From Clostridiales bacterium (GTDB taxonomy: Bacteria; Bacillota; Clostridia; Oscillospirales; Oscillospiraceae), in assembly GCA_012728025.1 (NCBI GenBank), contig JAAYFX010000251.1, positions 1 through 12,909 of the forward strand: a stretch of 12,909 nt of DNA, written 5' to 3'. Shown here one piece after another: positions 1 to 8,300 of the stretch. The translations under genes and the position numbers were made by a program. The number at the start of each line of letters is the position of its first letter. Position 1 is the stretch's first letter. Below the pieces are notes generated by a model. That model did no database searches. It was not told the DNA's origin and was given only the letters and a program-made list of their open reading frames with translations.

Positions 1-144
1 AAGGTCAGCCATTCCCACAGACGCTCCAACCGTACATGGAAGCCCAATGTTAAGCGCGTCAAGGCCATAGTGGACGGGACACCAAAGCATGTCTACGTTT
101 GCACCCGTTGCCTGCGCAGCGGTAAGGTTACCCGCGCGGTATAA
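1..144 (+). CDS. rpmB: 50S ribosomal protein L28, 3' part
   Basis: Partial gene: the frame is open from the first base and ends at TAA 142-144, giving 47 visible residues. The start lies outside the window. The reading SHSHRRSNRTWKPN followed by VKRVKAIVDGTPKHVYVCTR is the recognisable body of bacterial L28, a structural protein of the large ribosomal subunit. A CxxC pair (residues 35-38, in VCTRCLRS) matches the second half of the zinc ribbon found in the C+ form of L28; the first CxxC would lie upstream of the window. A terminator follows at 225-260, so it is transcribed apart from hprK. Confidence 0.95.
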   Translation, partial: KVSHSHRRSNRTWKPNVKRVKAIVDGTPKHVYVCTRCLRSGKVTRAV

Positions 145-157
145 AACCGGCTAACAA

Positions 158-193
158 ACGGATGGAAACCTGCCTTGGCGGGCTTTAATCCGT
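158..193 (+). other. Long imperfect hairpin downstream of rpmB
   Basis: ACGGAT (158-163) pairs with ATCCGT (188-193). Inside it, CCTGC pairs with GCGGG around a short CTTG-type loop, with a few mismatches between. It starts 13 bases after the rpmB stop and has no T-run, so it does not look like a terminator itself. A 12-base perfect palindrome (214-225) lies between it and the terminator at 225-260. It may stabilise the 3' end of the rpmB mRNA; that role is inference. Confidence 0.45.
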
Positions 194-224
194 AAGGTTC
201 GGCGTCTGCGGGCGCCTTTAAAGG

Positions 225-265
225 CAAAAGACCGAGGAAACAGTTTCCCTCGGTCTTTTGCTATT
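225..265 (+). terminator. Rho-independent terminator after rpmB
   Basis: The left arm CAAAAGACCGAGGAAAC (225-241) is complementary to the right arm (243-260) except for one bulged base. The pairing runs into the A-rich/T-rich flanks and continues into a T-rich tail (CTATTTTA). This separates rpmB from the hprK operon. Confidence 0.85.
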
Positions 266-379
266 TTACTATTCACCGCTGCTCGGCCCTTGCCTGCTCC
301 AAAGGCAAAAGATAAAGGGATGTCGGCGGAAAAACAAGGGCGAGAGGGCAGGCTCTGACTGGGGAGCGTCAAAAAACAA
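266..379. other. Intergenic stretch between rpmB terminator and hprK promoter
   Basis: No credible gene is present here. It holds a 6-bp hairpin (TTGCCT 290-295 with AGGCAA 303-308) and a second copy (301-312) of the 12-mer AAAGGCAAAAGA that also occurs at 220-231 at the start of the terminator's left arm. I see no recognisable riboswitch or operator. Confidence 0.4.
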
Positions 380-408
380 TTGCAAAAAACTCCTATTATG
401 ATTAGAAT
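380..408 (+). promoter_or_regulatory. Putative sigma-A promoter of the hprK-dnaE operon
   Basis: The -35 box TTGCAA (380-385, 4 of 6 to TTGACA) and -10 box TAGAAT (403-408, 5 of 6 to TATAAT) are separated by the preferred 17 bases. Transcription would start near 415, about 30 bases before the hprK ATG and just ahead of GGAGG at 433-437. It lies downstream of the rpmB terminator, where an operon promoter is expected. I see no CcpA-type cre site. Confidence 0.65.
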
Positions 409-443
409 GGGGGTATCATAGATAAGCATGGCGGAGGTATTTT

Positions 444-1385
444 ATGGCCACTGGACATTCGGTTTTGTTATCCACCCTTGCAAAAGAGCATGAAATGAAA
501 ATCGTCAACGCCTCATCAAAATTTGAGGAGGAGAAGATTGTCAGTATGGCTGTTGGCAGGCCGGGCCTTCAGTTTGCAGGGTTTTTTGAATATTACGACC
601 CTCGAAGAATGCTTGTCAGCGGAAAGCAGGAGCATACATTTTTAGAAAGGCTCTCTGCCGAGGAACGCTATAAGGCCATAGAAGGGCTGATGGAAAAGCA
701 TCCCTGTGCCCTTATTGTCTGCCATCAGGTAAAGCCCCTACCGGAGCTTAAGGAGCTTGCTCGAAAACATGATGTTTCGGTTTTCACCTCGGACGTGGAC
801 ACATCAGAGTTTATGGCACAGCTTATAAGCTCTCTGCACGTACATTTAGCTCCCAGAAAAACGATACACGGTGTTTTGGTGGAGGTCTATGGCGAGGGGC
901 TTCTTATAACGGGAGATTCCGGCATAGGAAAAAGTGAAACAGCCTTGGAACTTGTAAATAGGGGGCATAGGCTTATAGCTGACGACGCTGTGGAAATAAG
1001 GCAGATTTCCAGAGGAAAGCTTGTAGGTCAGGCTCCGGCAATGATAAGGCATTATATGGAGTTTCGGGGGATAGGCATTATAAACGCCCGATACATCTAT
1101 GGAGTTGGGGCGGTTAAGTCCTCTCAGACAATAGAGCTTGTTGTAAACCTTGAAAGCTGGGAAGATTACAGACCTTATGACAGGCTGGGGGTGGATTTGG
1201 AGCATACGGAAATCCTTGGTGTGCAGGTGCCCTCTGTTACAATCCCCGTTCGTCCGGGGCGCAACCTTGCAGTTATACTGGAGCTTGCCGCTATGAATAA
1301 CCGCCAGAAAAAGCTTGGCTATAACGCCGCTCAGGATTTGGAGCAGCGCCATGATTTTGCCATAGATAACGATGCATTCTTTTAG
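444..1385 (+). CDS. hprK: HPr kinase/phosphorylase
   Basis: HprK is a bifunctional enzyme that phosphorylates Ser46 of the phosphotransferase protein HPr and also removes that phosphate. It sets carbon catabolite repression in Bacillota and is a cytosolic hexamer. The 313-residue length is normal for the family. The N-terminal domain (about 1-130) is followed by the kinase core: conserved His142 in IHGVLVEVYG, the P-loop GDSGIGKS (157-164), the acidic pair D180-D181, and the family signature MEFRGIGIINARYIYG (205-220). The ATG is supported by GGAGG six bases upstream and by the usual N-terminus that begins just before the first helix. It is first in the operon, and murB follows after 80 bases. 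No HPr or Crh gene is present in the window, so its substrate is encoded elsewhere. Confidence 0.97.
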   Translation: MATGHSVLLSTLAKEHEMKIVNASSKFEEEKIVSMAVGRPGLQFAGFFEYYDPRRMLVSGKQEHTFLERLSAEERYKAIEGLMEKHPCALIVCHQVKPLPELKELARKHDVSVFTSDVDTSEFMAQLISSLHVHLAPRKTIHGVLVEVYGEGLLITGDSGIGKSETALELVNRGHRLIADDAVEIRQISRGKLVGQAPAMIRHYMEFRGIGIINARYIYGVGAVKSSQTIELVVNLESWEDYRPYDRLGVDLEHTEILGVQVPSVTIPVRPGRNLAVILELAAMNNRQKKLGYNAAQDLEQRHDFAIDNDAFF

Positions 1386-1465
1386 CTGAAACATGGCTTA
1401 GACTTATATGCAAAGTATGTCTTATGGAGTTTGCCTAAGACCATAAGTGAAAGGAAGGGCTTTTT

Positions 1466-2386
1466 ATGGACAGCTTTTCTTCATTATCACAGGAGATAAA
1501 AAACTACCTTCCCGATTTGGAGCTTTATGAAAATGAGCCAATGAAAGAACATTGCTCATTCAAAATCGGAGGCCCTGCAAGGCTTTTTGCCCTGCCTGAC
1601 TCGGAGGAACAACTTCAAAAGCTTTGCCTTTTTCTAAGGGAAAGGGGACAAAAGCCCCTTATTATCGGGAAGGGAACAAACCTTTTGGTTACGGATGAGC
1701 CTTTGGACGGCTTTGTCATAAAAATTTCCGACAAGCTCTCTGAAGTTCGCAAGCTTGGGGAAACGGGGCTTTTTGCCCAGTGCGGCATAAGCCTTGCAAG
1801 GCTTGCCTCGGAAGCGGCCCAGCTATCTTTAAAGGGGCTGGAATTTGCCCATGGAATACCCGGCTGCCTCGGTGGGGCGGTATATATGAACGCCGGAGCC
1901 TACGGCGGAGAGATGAAGGATGTTGTTAAGGCGGCAGTCTGCCTTGATGAGGAGCTTAACTTTAATAAATTGTATGATGAGGAGCTTGATTTTTCATACA
2001 GGCACAGCGCCTTTACAGGCACAGAAAAAATTATATTAGGCTGTGAAATGGAGCTTAACTTTGGTGACGAGGGGGAGATAAAGGCCAAAATGCGTGAGCT
2101 TTCCGAAAGGCGGCGGGTTTCCCAGCCCCTTGATAAGCCCTCGGGGGGCAGCACCTTTAAGCGACCAAAGGACGGCTATGCCGCAGCTCTTATAGATGAA
2201 TGCGGCCTAAAGGGATTTTCCATAGGAGGCGCTCAGGTTTCGGAGAAACACGCCGGCTTTGTTATAAATCGTGGCAACGCCAGCTTTTATGATGTTATAA
2301 GGCTTATGGAACATATAAGGGAAACTGTTTTAAGCCGCAGGGGAGTAGAGCTTTCCCCAGAGCTTAGGATAATAGATAAGATATAA
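1466..2386 (+). CDS. murB: UDP-N-acetylenolpyruvoylglucosamine reductase (type II MurB)
   Basis: MurB reduces UDP-GlcNAc-enolpyruvate to UDP-MurNAc with NADPH and FAD, the second committed step of peptidoglycan precursor synthesis in the cytoplasm. The FAD-binding motifs are GKGTNLL (68-74) and IPGCLGGAVYMNAGAYGGE (131-149). The catalytic residues can be placed: Tyr178/Arg179 in FSYRHS, the proton-donor Ser229 in SGGSTFKRP, and Glu299 near the C-terminus in LSPELRII. The 306-residue length and the GSTFKRP form fit the shorter type II enzymes of Bacillota. AAGGAAGG (1451-1458) stands seven bases before the ATG. In Clostridia murB commonly sits next to rapZ-glmR-whiA, as here. Confidence 0.97.
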   Translation: MDSFSSLSQEIKNYLPDLELYENEPMKEHCSFKIGGPARLFALPDSEEQLQKLCLFLRERGQKPLIIGKGTNLLVTDEPLDGFVIKISDKLSEVRKLGETGLFAQCGISLARLASEAAQLSLKGLEFAHGIPGCLGGAVYMNAGAYGGEMKDVVKAAVCLDEELNFNKLYDEELDFSYRHSAFTGTEKIILGCEMELNFGDEGEIKAKMRELSERRRVSQPLDKPSGGSTFKRPKDGYAAALIDECGLKGFSIGGAQVSEKHAGFVINRGNASFYDVIRLMEHIRETVLSRRGVELSPELRIIDKI

Positions 2387-2408
2387 AAAAGGGAAAGGGG
2401 AGCGGGTA

Positions 2409-3266
2409 ATGGAATTTTTAATTGTTTCAGGGCTTTCGGGGGCGGGAAAAAGCCGTGCTGCTGATATGCTTGAGGATTTAGACTATTATTGTGTGGATAA
2501 TATGCCGGTGGCGCTTATACCGAAGTTTGCCCAGCTTTGCGATGCTGCGGATGACCGCTATCAAAAGGTTGCCCTAGTTACGGATATACGGGAGCGGGCA
2601 AGCTTTGACGAGCTTTTCAAGGTTCTTGACGGTCTTTGGGATTTGGGCTTTGAGTACCGCATCCTATTTATGGAGGCGGATGTGCCGAACATAGTGAAGC
2701 GCTATAAGGAAACACGCCGCCGCCACCCCCTTTCTGCCCCCGGTGTTTCCGTTGAGGAAGCCATAGAAAACGAGATAAGGCTTTTGGCTCCTGTAAGGGA
2801 AAGGGCGGACTATATCATTAACACCGGAAGCCTGACCTTAGGTATGCTCCAAAGTGAAATATACCGTCTTTTTGTTGGGGGGGAATCAAACCGCAAGCTT
2901 ACGGTTAATGTTATGTCCTTTGGCTTTAAACATGGCATACCCCTTGAATCCGACCTTATGTTTGACGTAAGATTTCTGCCAAACCCCTTTTATGTTTCCG
3001 AGCTTCGCTCACTTTCCGGTCTTGATGAGCCGGTTAGCGCCTTTGTTTTGCGCAGCCGTGAGGCAAGGGAGTTTTTGAAGCAGCTTGAAGCCATGGTGAA
3101 ATTTCTTCTGCCCCTTTATGCTGAGGAGGGAAAATTAAACCTTACAATTTCCATAGGCTGCACCGGCGGAAGACACCGCAGCGTGGCAATAGCCCGCAGC
3201 TTAACGGCATATGTGGAAGAACTAGGCTACACCGTTCAAAACATAAACAGGGACATAGGAAAGTAA
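2409..3266 (+). CDS. rapZ: RNase adapter RapZ / YvcJ family nucleotide-binding protein
   Basis: This is a P-loop protein of the RapZ/YvcJ family. In E. coli, RapZ controls glucosamine-6-phosphate synthase levels by handing the sRNA GlmZ to RNase E. In Bacillus, YvcJ binds and hydrolyses nucleotides and its target is less clear. Visible motifs are Walker A GLSGAGKS (8-15), DYYCVDNMP (25-33), LVTDIR (56-61) as Walker B-like strand, ETRRRHPL (101-108), SFGFKHGIP (170-178), VRFLPNPFY (187-195) and the C-terminal GCTGGRHRSV (250-259). The 285-residue length is typical. It begins 22 bases after murB, with a purine-rich site near 2394-2402. Pairing with glmR is a strongly conserved neighbourhood. 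The RNA-adapter role is not implied for this organism. Confidence 0.96.
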   Translation: MEFLIVSGLSGAGKSRAADMLEDLDYYCVDNMPVALIPKFAQLCDAADDRYQKVALVTDIRERASFDELFKVLDGLWDLGFEYRILFMEADVPNIVKRYKETRRRHPLSAPGVSVEEAIENEIRLLAPVRERADYIINTGSLTLGMLQSEIYRLFVGGESNRKLTVNVMSFGFKHGIPLESDLMFDVRFLPNPFYVSELRSLSGLDEPVSAFVLRSREAREFLKQLEAMVKFLLPLYAEEGKLNLTISIGCTGGRHRSVAIARSLTAYVEELGYTVQNINRDIGK

Positions 3267-3301
3267 AGCCTTACGGGGAACTTAACAATAATAAATACGC
3301 C

Positions 3302-3335
3302 CCTTATGCCAAAGTGTGTGTGAAAAAGCATAAGG
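3302..3335 (+). other. Hairpin in the rapZ-glmR intergenic region
   Basis: CCTTATGC (3302-3309) and GCATAAGG (3328-3335) form a perfect 8-bp inverted repeat around an 18-base loop, in the 103-base gap between rapZ and glmR. No T-run follows, so it is not a standard terminator. The glmR Shine-Dalgarno lies about 25 bases downstream. A TGTGA in the loop could instead pair with TCACA just after the stem, giving an alternative fold. Confidence 0.4.
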
Positions 3336-3369
3336 CGGCCTTCTCACATATGAAGCAAAGGAGGTTTTC

Positions 3370-4374
3370 ATGTCGGGTATGGCGAAAAAGGCGACTGAGC
3401 CTAAAATTGTTGCGATAGGCGGCGGAACCGGACTTTCAAATATGCTCAGGGGACTTAAAAATTACACAGGCAAGCTTACTGCCATTGTTACAATGGCCGA
3501 TGACGGGGGAGGTTCGGGAACCCTTCGGGACGAATTGGGTATGCCCCCTCCGGGGGATGTGCGCAACTGCCTTCAGGCTCTTGCCAACACAGAGCCTGTT
3601 ATGGAAAAGCTTTTGGCCTACCGCTTTAAGGAGGGCTGCCTTACAGGACAAAGTATGGGCAACCTTTTTTTAGCGGCCCTTAACGATATTTCCGGCTCCT
3701 TTTACGGGGCTGTGCAAAAGCTCTCGGAAGTTTTGGCCATAACGGGGCGAGTTCTGCCGGTTACCACGGAGGATGTACGTCTGCTTGTCAGTTTTGACGA
3801 TGGCACCGAGATTTTTGGGGAGTCTAAAATACGGGACCATAAAAAAAGCGGCAACCGGCACATAAGCCGTGTTGCGCTTTTGCCGGACAAGCCTCCGGCT
3901 CTGGGGGAGAGCATTGAAGCTATAAAAGGCGCTGACCTTATCCTTCTTGGCCCCGGAAGTCTTTACACAAGTATAATTCCAAACCTGCTTACAGAAGGCA
4001 TAAGCGAGGCTATAAGCCAGTCGGACGCCCTGCGGGTTTTTGTTTTGAATGTTACAACAGAGGACGGCGAAACGGAAGGCTATACGGCCTGTGACCATGT
4101 GAAGGCTCTTTTTGAGCATTCTGGCTCACAGCTTTTTGACTATTGCCTTGCAAACAGCACAGACCTTCCGAAGGATGTGGCAGAAAGATATGCCGCCTAT
4201 GGGGCCTGCCAGACGAAGGTTAACGAAAAAGAGCTTTTATCCCTTGGAATAAAAACCATAAGCCGCCCTATGCTGGACTGTTCTGAGGGCTATGCCCACC
4301 ACGACAGTGACAAACTGGCGCTGGAAATTATGAATCTTTACAGAGACAAATCACCCACCAAGGTGTATGGATAA
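3370..4374 (+). CDS. glmR: Gluconeogenesis factor GlmR (YvcK), CofD-like family
   Basis: GlmR/YvcK is a cytosolic UDP-GlcNAc-binding protein. In Bacillus it is needed for growth and normal wall synthesis on gluconeogenic carbon and stimulates GlmS, steering carbon into amino sugars. The fold is related to CofD (2-phospho-L-lactate transferase). Motifs are GGGTGLS (17-23), TMADDGGGSGTLRDELGMPP (41-60) leading into PGDVRNCLQAL, GQSMGNLFLAAL (93-104) and LLGPGSLYTSIIPNLL (192-207). The length is 334 residues. GGAGG stands five bases before the first ATG, which favours it over Met4. It follows rapZ after a 103-base gap containing a hairpin, a larger gap than those on either side of rapZ or before whiA, so separate expression control is possible. 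Confidence 0.96.
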   Translation: MSGMAKKATEPKIVAIGGGTGLSNMLRGLKNYTGKLTAIVTMADDGGGSGTLRDELGMPPPGDVRNCLQALANTEPVMEKLLAYRFKEGCLTGQSMGNLFLAALNDISGSFYGAVQKLSEVLAITGRVLPVTTEDVRLLVSFDDGTEIFGESKIRDHKKSGNRHISRVALLPDKPPALGESIEAIKGADLILLGPGSLYTSIIPNLLTEGISEAISQSDALRVFVLNVTTEDGETEGYTACDHVKALFEHSGSQLFDYCLANSTDLPKDVAERYAAYGACQTKVNEKELLSLGIKTISRPMLDCSEGYAHHDSDKLALEIMNLYRDKSPTKVYG

Positions 4375-4410
4375 AACCTTGCGCCTGATTTAAAGAAAGG
4401 AGGCGGGGGT

Positions 4411-5322
4411 ATGTCCTTTTCATCTGACACCAAGGCCGAGCTTTGCACAATTTCCTTATCTCGGCGCTGTTGCGCTGTGGCGGAAGCCTACGGTGTTTTA
4501 CTATACTGCAATATGTTTAACCATGAGGAAATACGCATTGTGACCTCAAATTCTGAATTTGCCCAAAGGCTTCCGAAGCTCTTCCAAAAAGCCTTCGGTC
4601 AAGGGTTTGACCCTTCCCCCTCATTTAAGATAAAGGGGAAAAAAAGCTTTTCAATAAGAGATAAGAACACCATAGACACAATTTTTTCAGCCTATGGCTA
4701 TGAGGCGGAGACGGTTTTGGCTCATCACATAAACCTTGGAGTTTTGGAGGAGAGTTGTTGTAAGGCCGCCTTTTTACGGGGGGCTTTTTTGGCGGGGGGC
4801 AGCATAAGCGACCCTGAAAAAAGCTATCATCTGGAGCTTGTTACCCCTCACTACAATGTCAGCAGAGAAACCTTTTACATTTTGCTGGAGCTGGGCTTTT
4901 CCCCAAAGGACACCGCAAGAGGGGGCAACTATGTAATATATTTTAAGCAATCCGAAGCCATAGAGGACCTTTTGACCCTTGCGGGCGCTCCTGTTTCTGC
5001 CATGGGCATTATGTCTGCCAAGGTGGAAAAAAGCATGAGAAACAGTATAAACCGCAAGGTTAACTGCGACAGCGCCAACGCCGACAAAATAGTATCCGCT
5101 TCTCAGGAGCAGATAGAGGCCATAAAAAAGATAGAGCGAACGGCGGGGCTTCAATCCCTGACGGAAAAGCTTCGGGAAACGGCTATTTTACGCATAGCAA
5201 ATCCCGAGGCAAGCCTTACAGACCTTGCTGTTTTGGCTATGCCCAGTGTTTCTAAATCCTGCATGAGCCATAGGCTTCGAAGGCTTCTAGAGATAGCAAG
5301 GGAGCTTCCCGAGGGAGAATAA
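4411..5322 (+). CDS. whiA: DNA-binding protein WhiA
   Basis: WhiA homologues combine a degenerate LAGLIDADG homing-endonuclease-like domain with a C-terminal helix-turn-helix. In Streptomyces WhiA is a sporulation transcription factor; in Bacillus it influences cell division and chromosome segregation. The conserved LAGLIDADG-like segment is FLRGAFLAGGSISDPEKSYH (121-140), without an intact nuclease signature. The HTH-bearing C-terminus includes SLTDLAVLAMPSVSKSCMSH (268-287) followed by RLRRLLEIA. The 303-residue length is normal. GGAGG (4399-4403) is seven bases before the ATG, and the gene begins 36 bases after glmR. In Bacillus crh follows whiA, but here dnaE does, as in many Clostridia. 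Confidence 0.96.
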   Translation: MSFSSDTKAELCTISLSRRCCAVAEAYGVLLYCNMFNHEEIRIVTSNSEFAQRLPKLFQKAFGQGFDPSPSFKIKGKKSFSIRDKNTIDTIFSAYGYEAETVLAHHINLGVLEESCCKAAFLRGAFLAGGSISDPEKSYHLELVTPHYNVSRETFYILLELGFSPKDTARGGNYVIYFKQSEAIEDLLTLAGAPVSAMGIMSAKVEKSMRNSINRKVNCDSANADKIVSASQEQIEAIKKIERTAGLQSLTEKLRETAILRIANPEASLTDLAVLAMPSVSKSCMSHRLRRLLEIARELPEGE

Positions 5323-5364
5323 TAAGGTAACAAGGGATATTTAAAGCAAATTAAGGAGTAACAA

Positions 5365-8300
5365 ATGGCATTTGCACACCTCCATGTCCATAGTGAATAC
5401 AGCCTTCTTGATGGCGCCTGCCGCATAGGGGACATGGCGGAGCACGTAAAAAATCTTGGGCAGACCGCCCTTGCCATAACAGACCATGGGGTTATGTATG
5501 GGGCGGTTGCCTTTTATAAGGCGGCGAAAAAGGCCGGCATAAAGCCTATAATCGGCTGTGAGGTTTATGTGGCACCTCGGGGAATGAAAGACAGGGAATA
5601 TGGCAAGGACAACGATTATTCCCACCTTATTCTCCTTTGCAAGGACGAAACCGGTTACAAAAACCTTTGCTATTTGGTAAGCGAAAGCTTTTTAGAAGGT
5701 TTTTACATAAAGCCACGGATAGACTGGCAGCTTCTTACCTCCCATGCCGAGGGGCTTATCTGCCTTTCCGGCTGCATCGCCGGAGAGATACAGCAAAAGC
5801 TTATAAAGGGTGATTACGAATCTGCCAAGGAAAGGGCACTTTTTCTGCGGGATGTCTTTGGGGAGGATTCATTTTATCTGGAACTGCAAGAGCATGGACT
5901 TGCCGAGGAGGCCGCCGCCGCAGAAGGTCTTATAAAACTGCACAGGGAAACGGGAATTCCCCTTGTCCTTACAAACGATGCCCACTATACCAAAAGGCAG
6001 GATGCAAAAAATCAGGATGTCCTCATGTGTATCCAAATGGGAAAAACCATGGACGACCCCGACCGTATGAAGTTTCAGGGTACGGATTTTTACCTTAAAT
6101 CCGAGGCGGAAATGCGGGAGCTTTTAAGCCAGTATCCGGAGGCTGGGGAAGCTGCCGACAATACGGCGAAAATTGCTGATATGTGCAATTTTGATTTTGA
6201 GTTCGGTCATTATCATCTGCCTAGCTTTCAGTTGCCCCAAGGGGAAACTGACGGAACGGAATATCTTAAAAAGCTGTGTGAAAAGGGCTTTTTAGAGCGT
6301 TATGGTGAGCATTTTGGCGAAGGTTCGGAAAAGGTTTCGGTAAATTCCGAAGGGGGCAAAGCGCCCAACAGACCTTCCTATAACTATAAAGACCTTCACG
6401 CACAGCTTGATTATGAAGTCACCATGATTTCCCAGATGGGCTTTACAGACTATTTTCTTATAACAGCGGATTTTATAGCCTATGCTAAGTCTCGGGGGAT
6501 ACCCGTTGGGCCGGGGCGGGGCAGTGCCGCCGGAAGCATGGTTTCCTATTGTCTTGGAATAACAGACGTAGACCCTGTAAAATATGGGCTATTTTTTGAG
6601 CGGTTTTTAAACCCCGAGCGAGTCTCCATGCCGGATATAGACATTGACTTTTGCGTTGAGCGCCGAGGCGAGGTTATAGACTATGTAACGGCGAAATACG
6701 GCAGTGACCATGTGGCCCAGATTGTAACCTTTGGCACTATGGCAGCCCGAGGTGCCATTCGGGATGTGGGAAGGGCGCTTGGCATAAGCTATGCCGAGTG
6801 TGACGAGGCGGCAAAGCAGGTTCCTATGACCCTTAACATAAAGCTTGACGAAGCCCTTGCCCTTTCAAAGCGCCTGCGGGAGATATATGATGGCGATGAG
6901 AAGATGCGGGAGCTTATCGACATGGCCCGCTCTCTTGAGGGGATGCCTCGCCATGCCTCTACTCATGCGGCGGGAGTTGTCATCACCGGAGAGCCTGTGT
7001 ATAGATATGTGCCCCTTGCAAAAAATGACGATTTGGTGGTTTGCCAGTTTCCCATGACAACCTTGGAGGAGCTGGGGCTTTTAAAGATGGATTTTCTGGG
7101 CCTTAGAAACCTCACCGTTTTGGAGAGGGCAAACCGTCTTGTGCAAAAGCATATTCCCGATTTTGATGTGGCAAGACAGCCGGATGACGATAGTGAAACC
7201 TTTGAAATGCTCTCTCAGGGGAAAACCTCGGGAGTGTTCCAGCTTGAAAGCGCTGGGATAACCTCTGTTTGCACAGGCCTTCGCCCCCGAAGTATAGAGG
7301 ACATTACGGCTGTAATCTCTCTTTATCGTCCGGGGCCTATGGAGAGCATTCCCCGTTTTCTTCGGTGCAGCAGCGACCCCTCGAAAATAAGCTATAAGCA
7401 TGAGCTTTTGCGGCCCATTTTGGATGTTACTTATGGCTGCATTGTGTATCAGGAGCAGGTCATAGAAATTTTTCGCCGTCTTGCGGGCTTTTCTCTGGGG
7501 CAGGCGGATATGATACGCAGGGCCATGTCCAAAAAAAAGCACGACATCATCGATGCCGAGCGCCAGTCTTTTATTTACGGCGACGAAACAAGGGGCATTT
7601 GCGGTGCCTTGGCAAAGGGAGTTTCCGAAGAAGCGGCAGGGAGCATCTATGACGAAATATTGGATTTTGCAAACTATGCCTTTAATAAGGCCCATGCTGT
7701 CAGCTATGCCATAATATCCTACCGCACGGCTTATATGAAATGCCATCACCCAAGGGAGTACATGGCGGCTCTTTTAAGCTCGGTTTTGGATAATAGCACC
7801 AAGGTGGCAGAGTATATAGCCGAGTGCCGTGAAATGGGTATAAAGCTTTTGCCGCCGGATGTAAATGAATCCGAGGCAGACTTTACCGTATCCGGCGAGA
7901 ACATACGCTTTGGTCTTGTGGCCATAAAAAACATAGGTCGTGGCTTTATAAATGCCTTGATGGAAAGCCGAAGAGTTGGGGGACCTTTTTCATCCTTTGA
8001 CGACTTTTGCCAAAGGCTTCACGGCAGGGACTTAAACCGCAGGGCTTTGGAAAGTCTTATAAGAAGCGGTGCCTTTGACAGTATGGGATACAGGCGAAGT
8101 CAGCTTCTTGTGGTATATGACAGGGTTTTGGAGTCCATCGGCGGTGACGCCAGAAAAAATGTGGAGGGGCAAATCGATTTGTTTTCCGCCGTAAGCGGTG
8201 GTGAGGGCACCTTATTGCCGGAAACACCCCTTCCGGATATAGCGGAATTTTCCCCTCGGGAACTCATGGCCATGGAAAAGGAAACCACAGGTCTTTATCT

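Noticed and set aside
151..429. 92-codon minus-strand open frame covering the region between rpmB and hprK
   Set aside because: It spans the rpmB terminator hairpin and the hprK promoter, and its translation has no recognisable domain.
846..1394. 182-codon open frame on the minus strand inside hprK
   Set aside because: It is entirely antisense to a gene with clear HprK motifs, has no recognisable domain and no SD; it is an artefact of codon bias.
3284..3310. Possible sigma-A promoter for glmR (TTAACA, 17 bases, TATGCC)
   Set aside because: The -10 box matches only three of six positions and lies inside the hairpin; this is not enough to call.
4771..4830. LAGLIDADG-like segment as a homing endonuclease or intein
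   Set aside because: This is the normal degenerate domain of WhiA. There is no nuclease signature, splice site or gene interruption.
7081..7749. 222-codon open frame on the minus strand inside dnaE
   Set aside because: It is antisense to conserved DnaE catalytic sequence, and its translation is low-complexity and unlike any family I know.
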